From contig NZ_CP013200.1 of assembly GCF_001445575.1 (NCBI RefSeq), positions 620,001 to 684,000 on the forward strand: a stretch of 64,000 bases of DNA, given 5' to 3'. Below are positions 17,201-26,091 of the stretch, in pieces; positions within the stretch are counted from its first letter, which is position 1; every line of letters starts with the position of its first letter. The DNA comes from Arthrobacter alpinus. Lineage in GTDB: Bacteria > Actinomycetota > Actinomycetes > Actinomycetales > Micrococcaceae. Position numbers and translations under genes: made by a program. The notes under the pieces were generated by a model that searched no databases, was not told where the DNA came from, and saw only the letters and a list, made by a program, of their open reading frames with translations.

Positions 17201-19224
17201 GCGGCGGCGCCTCCTTCAGCGCCGACCAGCTGGCGGCTGCCGGTGTCACCCCCGGTTCCACAGTCACCGTGGATGCGGGCCAGCCCACCGAGGTCAACTT
17301 CACCTGGCCTGCTGCCGGTGCCAACAAGAACAATGCCGTTGCACTGAACGGGCAGACCATCTCGCTGACAGGCAAGGGCACCGATCTGGCCATCCTGGGA
17401 TCCTCGGCGATCGGTGCCGGTGCCAGCCCGGAACTGACCATCACCTATGCCGACGGCACCGTCCAGAAGCAGCGCCCTTACTTCCCGAACTGGCTGCCGC
17501 AGGGTGATACCCGCGGGGCAAAGGTGGCCATCAAGGCCATGGGACGCAACAGCCAGGCCCAGGCAGCCAACCCGGAGTACACCGGCACCGGCTACCAGAT
17601 CTATTCGGGCACGGTACGCCTGCTCCCCAATAAGGAGCTTGTTTCGGTGCAGCTGCCCGTTGAGGAACGCGCCAAGTTCTTCGACTGGCAGGTGGTGAAC
17701 TTCCCGCTGCCCACAGCACCGGACAAGGACACCTTCGCGTCCGATCTGAACCCCGTCAGCGCCACCAACGGCTACGGTGTCATCGGCAAGGACGTTGTCA
17801 ACAAGGATTCGGCCGGTTCCCCGGACGTTCCCCTGACCGTCATTGACAAGACTGACCCCGCAAACCCCAAAACCAGTACGTATGAGAAGGGCTTGGGCGT
17901 CCACGCGCCGTCCAACCTGAGCTACTACGTGGGCGGGCAGTGCAGCCGCTTCACCTCGGAAATTGGGTTGGAAGGCAACTTTGGCGGCACCATCATCTTC
18001 ACGGTGATTGGTGACGGCAAGGTGCTCTATCAGAGCCGCACGCTCATCAACGGCTTTGCCCCTGAAAAGCTGGACATTGACCTGAGCGGCGTCTCCTATG
18101 TTGAGCTGAAGGTGGACCCGATCTCCGCAGGTGCCATCGGCGGCGCCCACGGCGTGTGGGGCAATGCCAAGTTCGCCTGCTCCGAGCCGGTGCCGGCTGA
18201 CGAGACCGCTCCCGTCACCACGGCAACCGTGGCGCCGGCCGCACCCGCCGTAACTGGCTGGTACACCACGGCACCATCGGTCTCCTTGGCAGCAAGCGAC
18301 AACGTTGGAGTCACCAAGACCGAATTCAAGATTGGTGACGGTCCGTGGAGCCCCTACACCGAGGCAGTGACCCTCCCCGAAGGTGTCAACACTCTCATGT
18401 ACCGCTCCAGCGATGCCGCCGGCAATGTCGAGGAAGCCAAGGCAACCGCCAGCTTCAAGGTTGACACCCAGGTGCCACTGGTAACCCGAGGTGTTGATAG
18501 CAAAGCTCGTATCATCACCCTGGAAGCCAGCGACTCCGGCTCAGGTATTGCCACGATTGAATACTCAATCGATGGCGGCACCACCTGGCAGGCGTACACC
18601 GGAGCCATCAAGGCAGGGGACGACGGCGTATCCGTTGGCTACCGCGTCACTGACAAAGCCGGACTAATTTCAGCCTCAGGTATCGATGCAGTGATTCCGC
18701 CGGTCGAGACGACCGAGCCTGCTGCCCCGTCCCTTTCGGCGCCCACCTCAGCAGTTGCCGGCTCCGCGATCACCGTCACGGCCAAGAACCTGGCTGCCGG
18801 TGAAAGCTACGAACTGTGGATTCACTCGGATCCAGCCAAGTTGGCAACAGTGACAGCAGATGCAACCGGCGCAGTCACTGTGACAGCGAAGATCCCCGCG
18901 GCCTTTGCTGCCGGGGCTCACGAACTGACGTTGGAGCAGGGTGAGACCACGGTGGCCCGCACTGCCATTGTGGTCACTGCCGCCACCGTTGACCCGCCGG
19001 TTACCGAGCCGACAGACCCGCCGGTTACCGAGCCGACGAACTCGGCATCGCCTGCGCCCACCACCCCGGCGGGCAACGGCAGCAACAACGGCAGCGATAC
19101 TGGCAACAACGGTGACGGCCTGGCCAGCACCGGAGCCAAGGTCATGCTGCCGGCAGGCATCGCCCTGCTGCTGGTGCTGGGAGGTGCAGGCGCGCTGGTG
19201 GTCATCCGCCGTCGTCGTGCATAA
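14272..19224 (+). CDS. Cell-wall-anchored multidomain GH31 glycoside hydrolase
   Basis: This is a 1650-residue secreted enzyme. A twin-arginine-like basic start with GRRATAVALAGLLAAGALPA gives a signal peptide. The GH31 catalytic region spans about residues 170-720; the likely nucleophile is Asp434 (KLDVAWVGEGY) and the acid/base Asp485 (WTGDHSG). These surroundings recall the GH31 clade that includes alpha-N-acetylgalactosaminidases more than ordinary alpha-glucosidases, but specificity is open. Next come a NEW3-type domain (about 845-945), an NPCBM-like module (about 1150-1305), Ig-like repeats and a Pro/Thr linker. The C-terminus is a sorting signal, LASTG at 1617-1621, then a hydrophobic helix and RRRRA, suited to class E sortase. 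A very strong terminator follows. Confidence 0.85.
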   Translation: MPVLHTVNPAKSPPMPPGRRIFGRRATAVALAGLLAAGALPALALSPAAMAAPGTPIAASNIKAEVAVEAGGATLGAISGFTTAGNVVSLKPASGAIRVTFLDDGNFRLEASPTGTFTDPANTPATPADPQRAANIVVGTADFTAGTVTVTEAGGVITMATAKVKLEVHKATGAFTLKRADGSVVWQESSALSFGTNTTTQHLTPIGGEQFLGGGMQNGRVVHTGSTINISNNYDWDDEGHPNAVPYYMTSAGYGVLRNTFAPGSYTFTENETTTHKEKRFDAYYFVGDYKQSLDGYTKLTGRPNLPPVYGLEYGDADCYNRSLRGEAPSADPKATKKQHTFDAVETAKEFKANDMPAGWMIVNDGYGCEYTTDAPGYDKNAPYDPNSTDKGLGNTVKAIKAEADLKTGLWTQRSLTNQPTEVGQDGIAVRKLDVAWVGEGYRLALTGCESAQDGIESYSAGRANTLMVEAWAGAQRCGVPWTGDHSGNLDAVRWAVPALAGATNSGQAFTASDVDGIFGGSTESYVRDLQWKAFAPELYSMSGWSYVDKRPWLYGDTATEINRKYLQMRQELMPYIYSLSVDANNNGVGMMRSMPLEFPNDPLSYTKEAETQFLLGSDYLIAPVSTSTPVRNGIVLPSGSQWVDYWSGTIYQGGQVLNGYSAPLEKLPMFVRAGSVVPKGPVARNASLVPENSALTVDVYPSGASSFTLNEDDKVTREFQNGKKSVQQFKVAAPAKNGGDVSVTIGKRDGDYTGKVSSRPYSLAVHSGSAPQSVSVGTTTLTKLADAAAIEAATTGWFYDAADAGGTVHVKAGQVASNATATVTLKSTSAVGGADSDATAAEVAVQLEAKVFQGQKTHASASFTNTGSNAKTNVVIAAVVPAGWTVSNAQGATLASVAPGVTVQATFDLVPGASSTAGLQSIGAKASYKDSKGQPREVSGANQMYVAYGSLAGAFNNISVTTADGAFVDKLGNFDGGGASFSADQLAAAGVTPGSTVTVDAGQPTEVNFTWPAAGANKNNAVALNGQTISLTGKGTDLAILGSSAIGAGASPELTITYADGTVQKQRPYFPNWLPQGDTRGAKVAIKAMGRNSQAQAANPEYTGTGYQIYSGTVRLLPNKELVSVQLPVEERAKFFDWQVVNFPLPTAPDKDTFASDLNPVSATNGYGVIGKDVVNKDSAGSPDVPLTVIDKTDPANPKTSTYEKGLGVHAPSNLSYYVGGQCSRFTSEIGLEGNFGGTIIFTVIGDGKVLYQSRTLINGFAPEKLDIDLSGVSYVELKVDPISAGAIGGAHGVWGNAKFACSEPVPADETAPVTTATVAPAAPAVTGWYTTAPSVSLAASDNVGVTKTEFKIGDGPWSPYTEAVTLPEGVNTLMYRSSDAAGNVEEAKATASFKVDTQVPLVTRGVDSKARIITLEASDSGSGIATIEYSIDGGTTWQAYTGAIKAGDDGVSVGYRVTDKAGLISASGIDAVIPPVETTEPAAPSLSAPTSAVAGSAITVTAKNLAAGESYELWIHSDPAKLATVTADATGAVTVTAKIPAAFAAGAHELTLEQGETTVARTAIVVTAATVDPPVTEPTDPPVTEPTNSASPAPTTPAGNGSNNGSDTGNNGDGLASTGAKVMLPAGIALLLVLGGAGALVVIRRRRA

Positions 19225-19254
19225 CTAACCAAGGCATCACACAGAAGTGCAAAA

Positions 19255-19292
19255 GCGCGGGCCCATGGGGAGCAGTCCCCATGGGCCCGCGC
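19255..19292 (+). terminator. Very stable hairpin terminator after the GH31 gene
   Basis: A perfect 16-bp stem, GCGCGGGCCCATGGGG with its complement, surrounds the loop AGCAGT. It lies 30 bases after the GH31 stop codon. The following 247 bases up to the lipoprotein gene contain no gene I can support. Confidence 0.8.
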
Positions 19293-19539
19293 ACTTAATC
19301 TGGCTATGCTCAAGCAGGACAAGGGAGTGTAGTGGGGATGACTGACGGGGCTGGCAGCGTTGGGGGATGACTCCACCGCCACCGTCGCGGGCATGGTGCT
19401 CGACGACGGGAATGTTGATCCCAACACGGACTGCCACCACCAATCCAATGGCAAAGGGAGTAAGCCACTCTTTGATTGCAAACGTAGCCGATCCCAGAAA
19501 CCGGCGGGCCATGCAGGACTTGGCAAGGACGATATACCA

Positions 19540-20088
19540 ATGAGACTGACATTGATTGCCGAGCAGGGACCCGGCGTGCGGCGGCTCGGCCGCTGCGGTG
19601 TGACTTTCCTGATTCTTCTTTCCCTGCTGGTAATACTCCTTGCTGCCGGCTGTGCCAAGACACAAGAACCTGAAATGGCCGACCTGGACCTAAAAACGGC
19701 CAAGAGCACCACCATGGCGAATGAACGCGACATGATTTCCGTCATCGAACCCGAAGACATTGTTGAAGTCGACCAGAAAGATGAATCAAGCCTGCTGCGA
19801 TGCAGCGACGGCAGGCACTTGTGGACGGGCCGGATCCATGTGGCCCTCGTGCCGGGCGCTGACGGGGCCGGGTATGTGCAAGTGATCAAGGAAGCCTGGA
19901 CGGGCAAGGACGGTTGGAAGTTGACCGAACGAACCACAGCGCAGGGACAAGAAGTCGTCGATATCCTCAACGACGATGGCTACAATCACGGGATTGGCTA
20001 CTCGGAAAATGACAATGCCATCCGAATCACGTCATTTTCACCCTGCTTCACCATGGACCCGCCCTACGAGTACGGCAACAAGTACTGA
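19540..20088 (+). CDS. Putative lipoprotein of unknown function
   Basis: This protein of 182 residues has a long signal peptide, with RRLGRC followed by a hydrophobic core and the lipobox LLAAGC. The ATG at 19540 has an AAGGAC site 9 bases upstream; the longer frame would add 60 polar residues and is rejected. The mature part is acidic, has two cysteines (LLRCSDG and SPCFTM) and repeated aromatic residues, which suggests a small globular domain exposed on the outer face of the membrane. I do not recognise the family. The gene stands alone between a terminator and a convergent two-component system. Confidence 0.7.
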   Translation: MRLTLIAEQGPGVRRLGRCGVTFLILLSLLVILLAAGCAKTQEPEMADLDLKTAKSTTMANERDMISVIEPEDIVEVDQKDESSLLRCSDGRHLWTGRIHVALVPGADGAGYVQVIKEAWTGKDGWKLTERTTAQGQEVVDILNDDGYNHGIGYSENDNAIRITSFSPCFTMDPPYEYGNKY

Positions 20089-20119
20089 CGTTGCACCGGA
20101 AAACACCAAAAATTTTGGC

Positions 20120-20776
20120 TCAGTAACTGCTTTGGAGGAACTGCAGGACGGCCAGAACACGGCGGTGATCGTCGGGGCTCTGGTGCAGGCCCAACTTGTT
20201 GAAGATGGCGCTGATGTGCTTTTCCACGGCGCCGGCACTAACCACGATTGCCTTGGCGATGCCGGCATTGGTGAGGCCCTGAGCCATGAGTTCGAGCACC
20301 ACGGATTCACGCGGGCTCAGGGTGCTGATGGGGTCGGCGGAGCCGCGGTTGGCGAACAAAGCGCCGATGACCTCGGGATCGATCACAGTGGCGCCGGTAG
20401 CGATCCGGGCGACGGCGTCGCTGAAGTCTTCGAAGCGGGCCACACGGTCCTTGAGCAGGTAGCCCAGCCCGGCGCCAGCTGACGCACCGGCGAGCAATTC
20501 CCCGGCGTAGCTCGTCTCAACATATTGCGAGAGCACCAGCACGGCAACCGAGGGGAACCGGGCGCGGACCTCGATGGCTGCTTTCAGGCCCTCGTCCCGG
20601 TGCGAGGGCGGCATCCGCACATCCGTGATCAGCAGGTCCGGGACGTGCTCCGCAACTGCTTTGACAAGTTCGACGCCGTCTCCCACGGCCGCGCACACCT
20701 CGGCACCCATCTCTTCAAGGAGGCGCACGAGCCCTTCACGGAGCAGGACAGAATCTTCGGCAAGGACAACACGCAT
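20120..20776 (-). CDS. Response regulator, NarL/LuxR family
   Basis: This is a 218-residue response regulator. The ATG giving MRVVLAEDSV is chosen, since the receiver domain begins there. The phosphorylation site is Asp52 in LLITDVRMPP and the conserved lysine is in YLLKDRV. The C-terminal LuxR helix-turn-helix has LSPRESVVLELMAQGLTN and AVEKHISAIFNKLGL. The kinase gene lies 55 bases upstream on the same strand. The output genes are unknown; this RR type often controls cell-envelope or antibiotic responses. Confidence 0.92.
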   Translation of the reverse strand: MRVVLAEDSVLLREGLVRLLEEMGAEVCAAVGDGVELVKAVAEHVPDLLITDVRMPPSHRDEGLKAAIEVRARFPSVAVLVLSQYVETSYAGELLAGASAGAGLGYLLKDRVARFEDFSDAVARIATGATVIDPEVIGALFANRGSADPISTLSPRESVVLELMAQGLTNAGIAKAIVVSAGAVEKHISAIFNKLGLHQSPDDHRRVLAVLQFLQSSY

Positions 20777-20831
20777 GGTTCCACAGTAGCCGCCGGGAAG
20801 TTCGGCTATGCAGGGTGCGCTCACGCCTGAT

Positions 20832-22142
20832 TCAGTCACGCAGCGGGATGCTGGCGCGCAGGGAGGTGGGTCCGCCGTCGGGGCTGACGACTTCCAACGA
20901 GCCGTCCACGCCGGCCAGCCTGTCCACCAGGCCTGCCAGTCCATGACCCTTGCCCACATGGGCGCCGCCTCCGCCGTCGTCCCTTACCTCGATGAGCAGC
21001 TCGGTGGGGCTTGTGTTCACGGTGATGGCGGCCTGATTGGCGCCGGCATGCTTGGCAACATTGGCCAAGGCCTCGGAGACCACAAAGTAGGCGGCGTTCT
21101 CGGCACTCTCAGTGATCCGGACGTTTGGCCCCAAGTTGCCGGTGACGGCAACGGGGAGCGTTGATTTGCCGGCCAGAGACTCCACGGCGGTGCGCAGGCC
21201 GCGATCCGCCAGTAGCGGTGGGGCGATGCCACGGGAGAGCTGGCGCAACTCGGCCAAGGCCTCACGGCTTTGCTCCAAAGCGCCGTCCATGAGCTTGCGG
21301 GCGGCTTCGGGATCGGTAGCCATGCGCCGCTGTGCGGCTTCCACGTCCATCTGCATCCGGATCAGGCGTTGTTGCGGGCCGTCGTGGAGATCGCGCTCAA
21401 TCTTGCGCAAGGTGCTGGCTTCTTCGGACACCACCTGGGCCCGGCTGGCCGCCAATTCTTCGCTGCGGGCGCGGAGGGCAGCGGTTTCGTTGGTGAGTAG
21501 GGTGCGGCACAGGGCGGCATCGGCTACTGCCAGGAGGTGGGTGATGAAGGGCAACAGCAGCAAAAGTACGGCCCCGTAAGCCAGTCCCAGCCAAGACTCT
21601 GCTGTCACCGGGCTGACGCCGAGGTAGTTGTCCAGACCGATGAGCTGGGCCAGAGATGTGTTGCCTTCGGGCAGGAACCTCATCCAGAACCATTGGGTCA
21701 GTCCGCCCAGCGTGGCGGCCAGAACGGTGATGGCTACACAGAACGTTGCGGTGCGCAGCGGGAAAGTGACTAAGAAGCCGTGTATGAAATCCTTCCACAG
21801 CTGCGGGTCGGCAAGGTTTTTGAACATGCCACTTACGGAATATTTGTGCTGGTTACGGTAATGAACGGGTGGGATCTCGCCAGCCCAGCGTCGCAGCGCG
21901 GCTCGGTTGATATCTGCGAACCAGCGGGCCGTCGCCAAGCACGCCACGAGCACAGGCAGCCCCACCCAGATAACAAGCGTGGAGAGGCCCAGCGTGAACA
22001 AGGCGACAAGGGTCGTGAAGGACGCCAAAGAAACGAAGAAGCCGGGCAGGATGTAGCTCAGGTCGGAGCCGATCTGGCGCCAGGTGGCGGAACGCCAGAT
22101 GAACCACGACGTTTGCCGGGCGGGTGCAATGGAATAGGTCAT
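20832..22142 (-). CDS. Sensor histidine kinase with N-terminal membrane sensor domain
   Basis: This 436-residue kinase has four to five membrane helices in its first 210 residues, of the kind found in actinobacterial putative-sensor (PF13796-like) kinases, including WFADINRAALRRW and a second helical pair. The HisKA_3 motif IERDLHDGPQQRL places the phospho-accepting histidine at residue 253. The ATP-binding domain contains VSEALANVAKHAGA and the G boxes VRDDGGGG and GHGLAGLVDRL. The partner regulator follows immediately. It is divergent from the ABC-F gene; a short hairpin GGTAGGG-ATAA-CCCCACC lies in the shared upstream region. Confidence 0.9.
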   Translation of the reverse strand: MTYSIAPARQTSWFIWRSATWRQIGSDLSYILPGFFVSLASFTTLVALFTLGLSTLVIWVGLPVLVACLATARWFADINRAALRRWAGEIPPVHYRNQHKYSVSGMFKNLADPQLWKDFIHGFLVTFPLRTATFCVAITVLAATLGGLTQWFWMRFLPEGNTSLAQLIGLDNYLGVSPVTAESWLGLAYGAVLLLLLPFITHLLAVADAALCRTLLTNETAALRARSEELAASRAQVVSEEASTLRKIERDLHDGPQQRLIRMQMDVEAAQRRMATDPEAARKLMDGALEQSREALAELRQLSRGIAPPLLADRGLRTAVESLAGKSTLPVAVTGNLGPNVRITESAENAAYFVVSEALANVAKHAGANQAAITVNTSPTELLIEVRDDGGGGAHVGKGHGLAGLVDRLAGVDGSLEVVSPDGGPTSLRASIPLRD

Positions 22143-22286
22143 GTTTCAATTCTTGTTGCGGCAGAGTCCTGAAACCATCATGCCAGCCGGTGAAAGTCGG
22201 GTAGGGATAACCCCACCCAAGATGGCGTGGGGAGAGGGAAATGGACCACCGCAGAAGCTGCCCGCCGAAGATGGGAGAATTATTCT

Positions 22287-23969
22287 GTGGGACACATTGA
22301 CGTTGCAAACATTGACTACTTTCTCTCCGACGGCCGGCAGCTGCTGAACGGGGTGAACTTTCGCGTCTCCGATGGCACCAAAACGGCGTTGATCGGCCCC
22401 AACGGCACCGGAAAAACCACGCTGCTGCGCATCATCTGCCAAGACATCAAGGCAGATGAAGGCGCCGTTTCGCGCTCAGGCAGCATGGGGGTGATGCGTC
22501 AGTTCGTGGGCCAGGTCCGCGATGACAGTACCGTGCGTGATCTGCTGCTCTCGGTGGCTTCGGCGAATATTTCCGCCGCCGGGAAGGCTGTGGATGCTGC
22601 CGAGCTGGCCATGCTGGAGCTCGACGACGAGCCCAGCCAGATGGCGTACGCCCAAGCCATTGCCGATTGGGGCGATGTGGGCGGCTACGAGATGGAAACA
22701 ACGTGGGACGAAGTCACCATGGCTGCCATGGGCATGGACTTCTACACGGCCCAGTACCGGAAAGCTGCAACCCTTAGTGGTGGTGAGCAAAAGCGCCTGG
22801 TGCTGGAAGCATTGTTCTCCGGTCCGGACGAGGTTCTCCTACTGGATGAGCCGGATAACTACCTGGATGTGCCGGGCAAGCGCTGGCTCGAAGCGAAAAT
22901 GGCAGCCTCGCCTAAATCTGTTCTGTTCGTCAGCCACGACCGTGAATTGCTGGCCAACGCTGCAACCCGCATTGTCACGCTGGAACCGGGTATCAACGGC
23001 GCCTCCAGCTGGACCCACGGTGGCGGTTTTGAATCGTATGTGAAGGCCCGCGAAGACCGTAACGCCCGTTTTGAAGAGCTGCGGAAGCGGTGGGACGAGG
23101 AGCACATCAAGCTCAAGGAACTCGTCAACATGTACAAGACCAAGGCTGCGTTCCGCTCCGATATGGCGAACAGGTACCAGGCTGCACAGTCGCGTCTGTC
23201 CCAGTTCTTGGAGCAGGGCCCACCCGAGGCGCTGCCCATTGAGCAAAACGTGAAGATGCGCCTCAAGGGTGGGCGCACGGCCAAGCGCGCCATCATCGCC
23301 TCGAAGCTGGAGCTGACCGGGCTCATGAAACCATTCAGTACCGAGGTCTGGTTCGGGGACCGTGTTGGCGTTTTGGGCTCCAATGGCTCGGGCAAGTCTC
23401 ACTTCTTGCGGCTTCTGGCGGCTGGTGGCTCAGATCCGGATAAAGAACATGAGCCCGTGTCCGACGTCGATATTGCTCACGTGCCGCACGAAGGTTCGGT
23501 GAAACTTGGGGCACGCATCCGCCCTGGGTTCTTTGCCCAGACCCATGCCCGGCCGGACCTCTTGACGCGCACTCTGCTGGACATCCTGCACCGCGGGGAC
23601 GAGCACCGTTCCGGAATGGGACGCGAAGCCGCGGCCGGGGCCCTGGATCGCTACGGTCTGGCGTCCAGCTCCGAGCAAAAGTACGATTCGCTCTCCGGTG
23701 GTCAGCAGGCGCGGTTCCAAATTCTGCTCTTGGAGCTCTCCGGTGCTACCTTGCTCCTGCTCGATGAGCCTACGGACAACTTGGACTTGCACTCGGCTGA
23801 GGCGCTGGAGAAGGCCATCGATTCCTTCGAGGGAACCGTTCTGGCGGTCACTCACGACCGCTGGTTCGCCCGGTCCTTCGACAGGTTCCTGGTGTTCGGC
23901 TCCGACGGCAAGGTTTACGAATCCGACGAACCGGTGTGGGATGAAAAGCGGGTCGAGCGCGCACGCTGA
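22287..23969 (+). CDS. ABC-F family ATP-binding protein
   Basis: This is a soluble 560-residue protein with two ABC domains and no membrane segment. Domain 1 has Walker A GPNGTGKTT, the signature LSGGEQKRL and Walker B LLLDEPDNYLDV. Domain 2 has GSNGSGKSH, LSGGQQARF and LLLLDEPTDNLDL. A charged linker joins them. ABC-F proteins act on ribosomes, in antibiotic resistance or translation factor roles. The GTG at 22287 follows GGGAGAA at a spacing of 7 and gives VGHIDVANIDYF. The second Walker A has His instead of Ser/Thr after SGKS, a tolerated variation. No macrolide or pleuromutilin partner gene is nearby. Confidence 0.9.
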   Translation: MGHIDVANIDYFLSDGRQLLNGVNFRVSDGTKTALIGPNGTGKTTLLRIICQDIKADEGAVSRSGSMGVMRQFVGQVRDDSTVRDLLLSVASANISAAGKAVDAAELAMLELDDEPSQMAYAQAIADWGDVGGYEMETTWDEVTMAAMGMDFYTAQYRKAATLSGGEQKRLVLEALFSGPDEVLLLDEPDNYLDVPGKRWLEAKMAASPKSVLFVSHDRELLANAATRIVTLEPGINGASSWTHGGGFESYVKAREDRNARFEELRKRWDEEHIKLKELVNMYKTKAAFRSDMANRYQAAQSRLSQFLEQGPPEALPIEQNVKMRLKGGRTAKRAIIASKLELTGLMKPFSTEVWFGDRVGVLGSNGSGKSHFLRLLAAGGSDPDKEHEPVSDVDIAHVPHEGSVKLGARIRPGFFAQTHARPDLLTRTLLDILHRGDEHRSGMGREAAAGALDRYGLASSSEQKYDSLSGGQQARFQILLLELSGATLLLLDEPTDNLDLHSAEALEKAIDSFEGTVLAVTHDRWFARSFDRFLVFGSDGKVYESDEPVWDEKRVERAR

Positions 23970-24032
23970 TCGGCAGACTAGAGTTACTCTGATCACCTTT
24001 CCCCACTCCTTCCGTTAAGAGCGTTCTCCACC

Positions 24033-25229
24033 ATGAATCAGCAGGCGGTCCGTGCCGCAACCTTTGCCACTTTTGCCGTCTTCGCCATTAACGGTTTTGT
24101 CTTTGCCAGTTGGGCTGCGCGTATTCCGGCAGTGACACGAATTCTTGACCTGACGTCAGGTCAAATGGGGTTGTTGCTGCTGACTATTGCCGCAGGATCC
24201 GTCATTGCGCTACCTGCCGCAGGAACTGTTGTGGGCCGGATCGGCACGGCGGGAACTATCCGCACCGGCGGCTTCAGCGTGGCCTTTGGCGGGCTCATCG
24301 TCTCGATTGCCTTGGCCCAGCACAGCGTTGCGCTGACAGCTGTTGGACTCTTCTTCTTCGGTATCGGCATTGGGCTCTGGGACGTGGCGCAGAACATTGA
24401 AGGGGCCGATGTTGAGCGGCACCGAGGACGCACCCTCATGCCACAATTCCATGGCGGATTTAGCGGTGGTGCGCTGATCGGCGCCCTGGTTGGGGCGGGA
24501 CTTTCGGCCATCAATGTCAGCATGTCCGCGCACTTGCTGGCCATTGTGGTGATCGTTGTCATTGCCATGGTCTTTGTCCCCAAGTACTTCCTGCCGGAGG
24601 TGGCGCCGAGCGCCAGCCAGCAGGTTGGTGCTACGGCTGCCAAGGGTCGCAGCGCCTGGACCGAGAAGCGGACCCTTCTGGTGGGGCTGGTGGTCCTGGG
24701 CGCCGCCCTGACCGAAGGTGCGGCCAACGACTGGATTGCCAAGGCAACTGTTGACGGGCTTAATGCCTCAGAAGCGACAGGTGCCATCATGTTTGCCGTA
24801 TTTGTGGCATCGATGACGCTGTTCCGGTTCTTTGGCGGCCGGTTCATTGATCAGTTTGGGCGGGTTGCGGTGCTGTACGCCAGCTTGGGCTCGGCGTTGG
24901 TGGGCCTGGTGATCTTTGTGGTTGCACCGAATATGGTGCTGGCCGGCGTAGGTGCCGTGCTGTGGGGCGCCGGTGCCGCCATGGGGTTCCCCATGGGCAT
25001 GTCCGCGGCCGCCGATGATCCCGCACGGGCCGCCGCCCGAGTCTCAGTGGTTTCCACCATTGGCTATGTGGCGTTCCTGGCGGGTCCGCCGCTGCTGGGC
25101 TTCCTGGGCGACCATGTCACCATTCGCTGGGCACTGCTTGCGATTGCCGTTGCCATCGTGGCATCTATCCTGACTGCTCCGGCAGCGAAGCCGCTGCCCG
25201 AGTCTGAGTTTGAGACTGCGAGTAGCTAG
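24033..25229 (+). CDS. MFS transporter (YbjJ-like)
   Basis: This is a 398-residue protein with 12 predicted membrane helices. The opening FAINGFVFASWAARIPAV is typical of the YbjJ-like branch of the major facilitator superfamily, and NDWIAKATVDG marks the start of the second half. Substrates in this branch are unknown, with sugars and drugs both suggested. The TAG stop overlaps the stop codon of the convergent PAP2 gene within one CTAG, so the two transcripts share their 3' ends without space for a terminator. Confidence 0.88.
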   Translation: MNQQAVRAATFATFAVFAINGFVFASWAARIPAVTRILDLTSGQMGLLLLTIAAGSVIALPAAGTVVGRIGTAGTIRTGGFSVAFGGLIVSIALAQHSVALTAVGLFFFGIGIGLWDVAQNIEGADVERHRGRTLMPQFHGGFSGGALIGALVGAGLSAINVSMSAHLLAIVVIVVIAMVFVPKYFLPEVAPSASQQVGATAAKGRSAWTEKRTLLVGLVVLGAALTEGAANDWIAKATVDGLNASEATGAIMFAVFVASMTLFRFFGGRFIDQFGRVAVLYASLGSALVGLVIFVVAPNMVLAGVGAVLWGAGAAMGFPMGMSAAADDPARAAARVSVVSTIGYVAFLAGPPLLGFLGDHVTIRWALLAIAVAIVASILTAPAAKPLPESEFETASS

Positions 25230-25912
25230 AGGGGCTGCGGGCCGTCCTCAATGCTGCCGTGATTAATATTCCGACCCAAGCATTTATCTCTCAGTAGTGC
25301 CCAGAGTAAGAGCGTCACTCCGGCACCCAGCAAAGCTCCGGCAATGGTGTCCGAGGCCCAGTGGACACCCAGATACGTGCGGCTGTACATCATGGCAACA
25401 CTGAGAATTGCGCAGCTGACCCACATCCACAATCGGCCCAGAACCACGGCTGTGACCACCATGGCTGTTACGGTACCGCTGACGTGCCCCGATGGATAAG
25501 AGCCGTGGTCAACAGGGACCAGATGATCGCTGGGGCGTGGGCGGTCCACCAAAAATTTGATCAAGTGGGTTAGCCCTAGGGCGCACAGATTGACCACGGC
25601 CGTGAACAATGCCAAGCGCCAATGGCGGCGCAAGAGAACCAAGAGCAAGAGCACAGAATAGATGACCATGCCGTCGTTGCCGACAAAGTCCAGCACCCGG
25701 TTCGCATCGGTGAGCCACGGTGTTCGGGAGCTGCGCATCAGTTGGTACCAGCCGTCGTCGAACTTTTGAAAAGGCGGATGGTTGCCGGTGGCCCACATCA
25801 GCCAGGCGCCGGCTAGCAGCACGGCCAGCGCAGGCAGCGAAAGCTGGAGGAGCCGGGTCCGGGACCAAGCCAGTGGACGCAGCGCGGTGGATTCTGAGGT
25901 CAAAGCGGGCAT
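25226..25912 (-). CDS. PAP2 superfamily phosphatase
   Basis: This is a membrane phosphatase of 228 residues with about six helices. All three PAP2 motifs are intact: KFLVDRPRP, YPSGHVSGT and SRTYLGVHWASD. The catalytic residues therefore face the outside of the membrane, where family members dephosphorylate undecaprenyl pyrophosphate or phosphatidate-like lipids. It is convergent with the MFS gene and overlaps it at the stop codons. Upstream it faces the ABC transporter operon. Confidence 0.9.
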   Translation of the reverse strand: MPALTSESTALRPLAWSRTRLLQLSLPALAVLLAGAWLMWATGNHPPFQKFDDGWYQLMRSSRTPWLTDANRVLDFVGNDGMVIYSVLLLLVLLRRHWRLALFTAVVNLCALGLTHLIKFLVDRPRPSDHLVPVDHGSYPSGHVSGTVTAMVVTAVVLGRLWMWVSCAILSVAMMYSRTYLGVHWASDTIAGALLGAGVTLLLWALLRDKCLGRNINHGSIEDGPQPL

Positions 25913-26091
25913 AAGAGAATTCTAGGGGTCGGTCCCAGGATGGAAGATCATCCCTTTGGATTACCCTGAATGAACCCTGAATCATCCCTGAGATGGAAGA
26001 TATCTGCGGTTTCCTTGCGTACGGTGGTAATAGATTCGAAGAAAGACGCCTGCCATGGACGTGGCGGCGCTCATCCAAAGGGGATGTCCAC

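Noticed and set aside
16297..18150. 617-codon open frame on the minus strand opposite the GH31 gene
   Set aside because: It lies wholly within the GH31 coding sequence, has no recognisable domain or signal, and its residues are those expected from the reverse of high-GC codons.
19237..19665. Minus-strand frame with a hydrophobic stretch (EWLTPFAIGLVVAVRVGI) between the GH31 and lipoprotein genes
   Set aside because: It would have to run through the strong terminator hairpin at 19255-19292 and overlaps the lipoprotein signal peptide; I treat it as chance or a relic.
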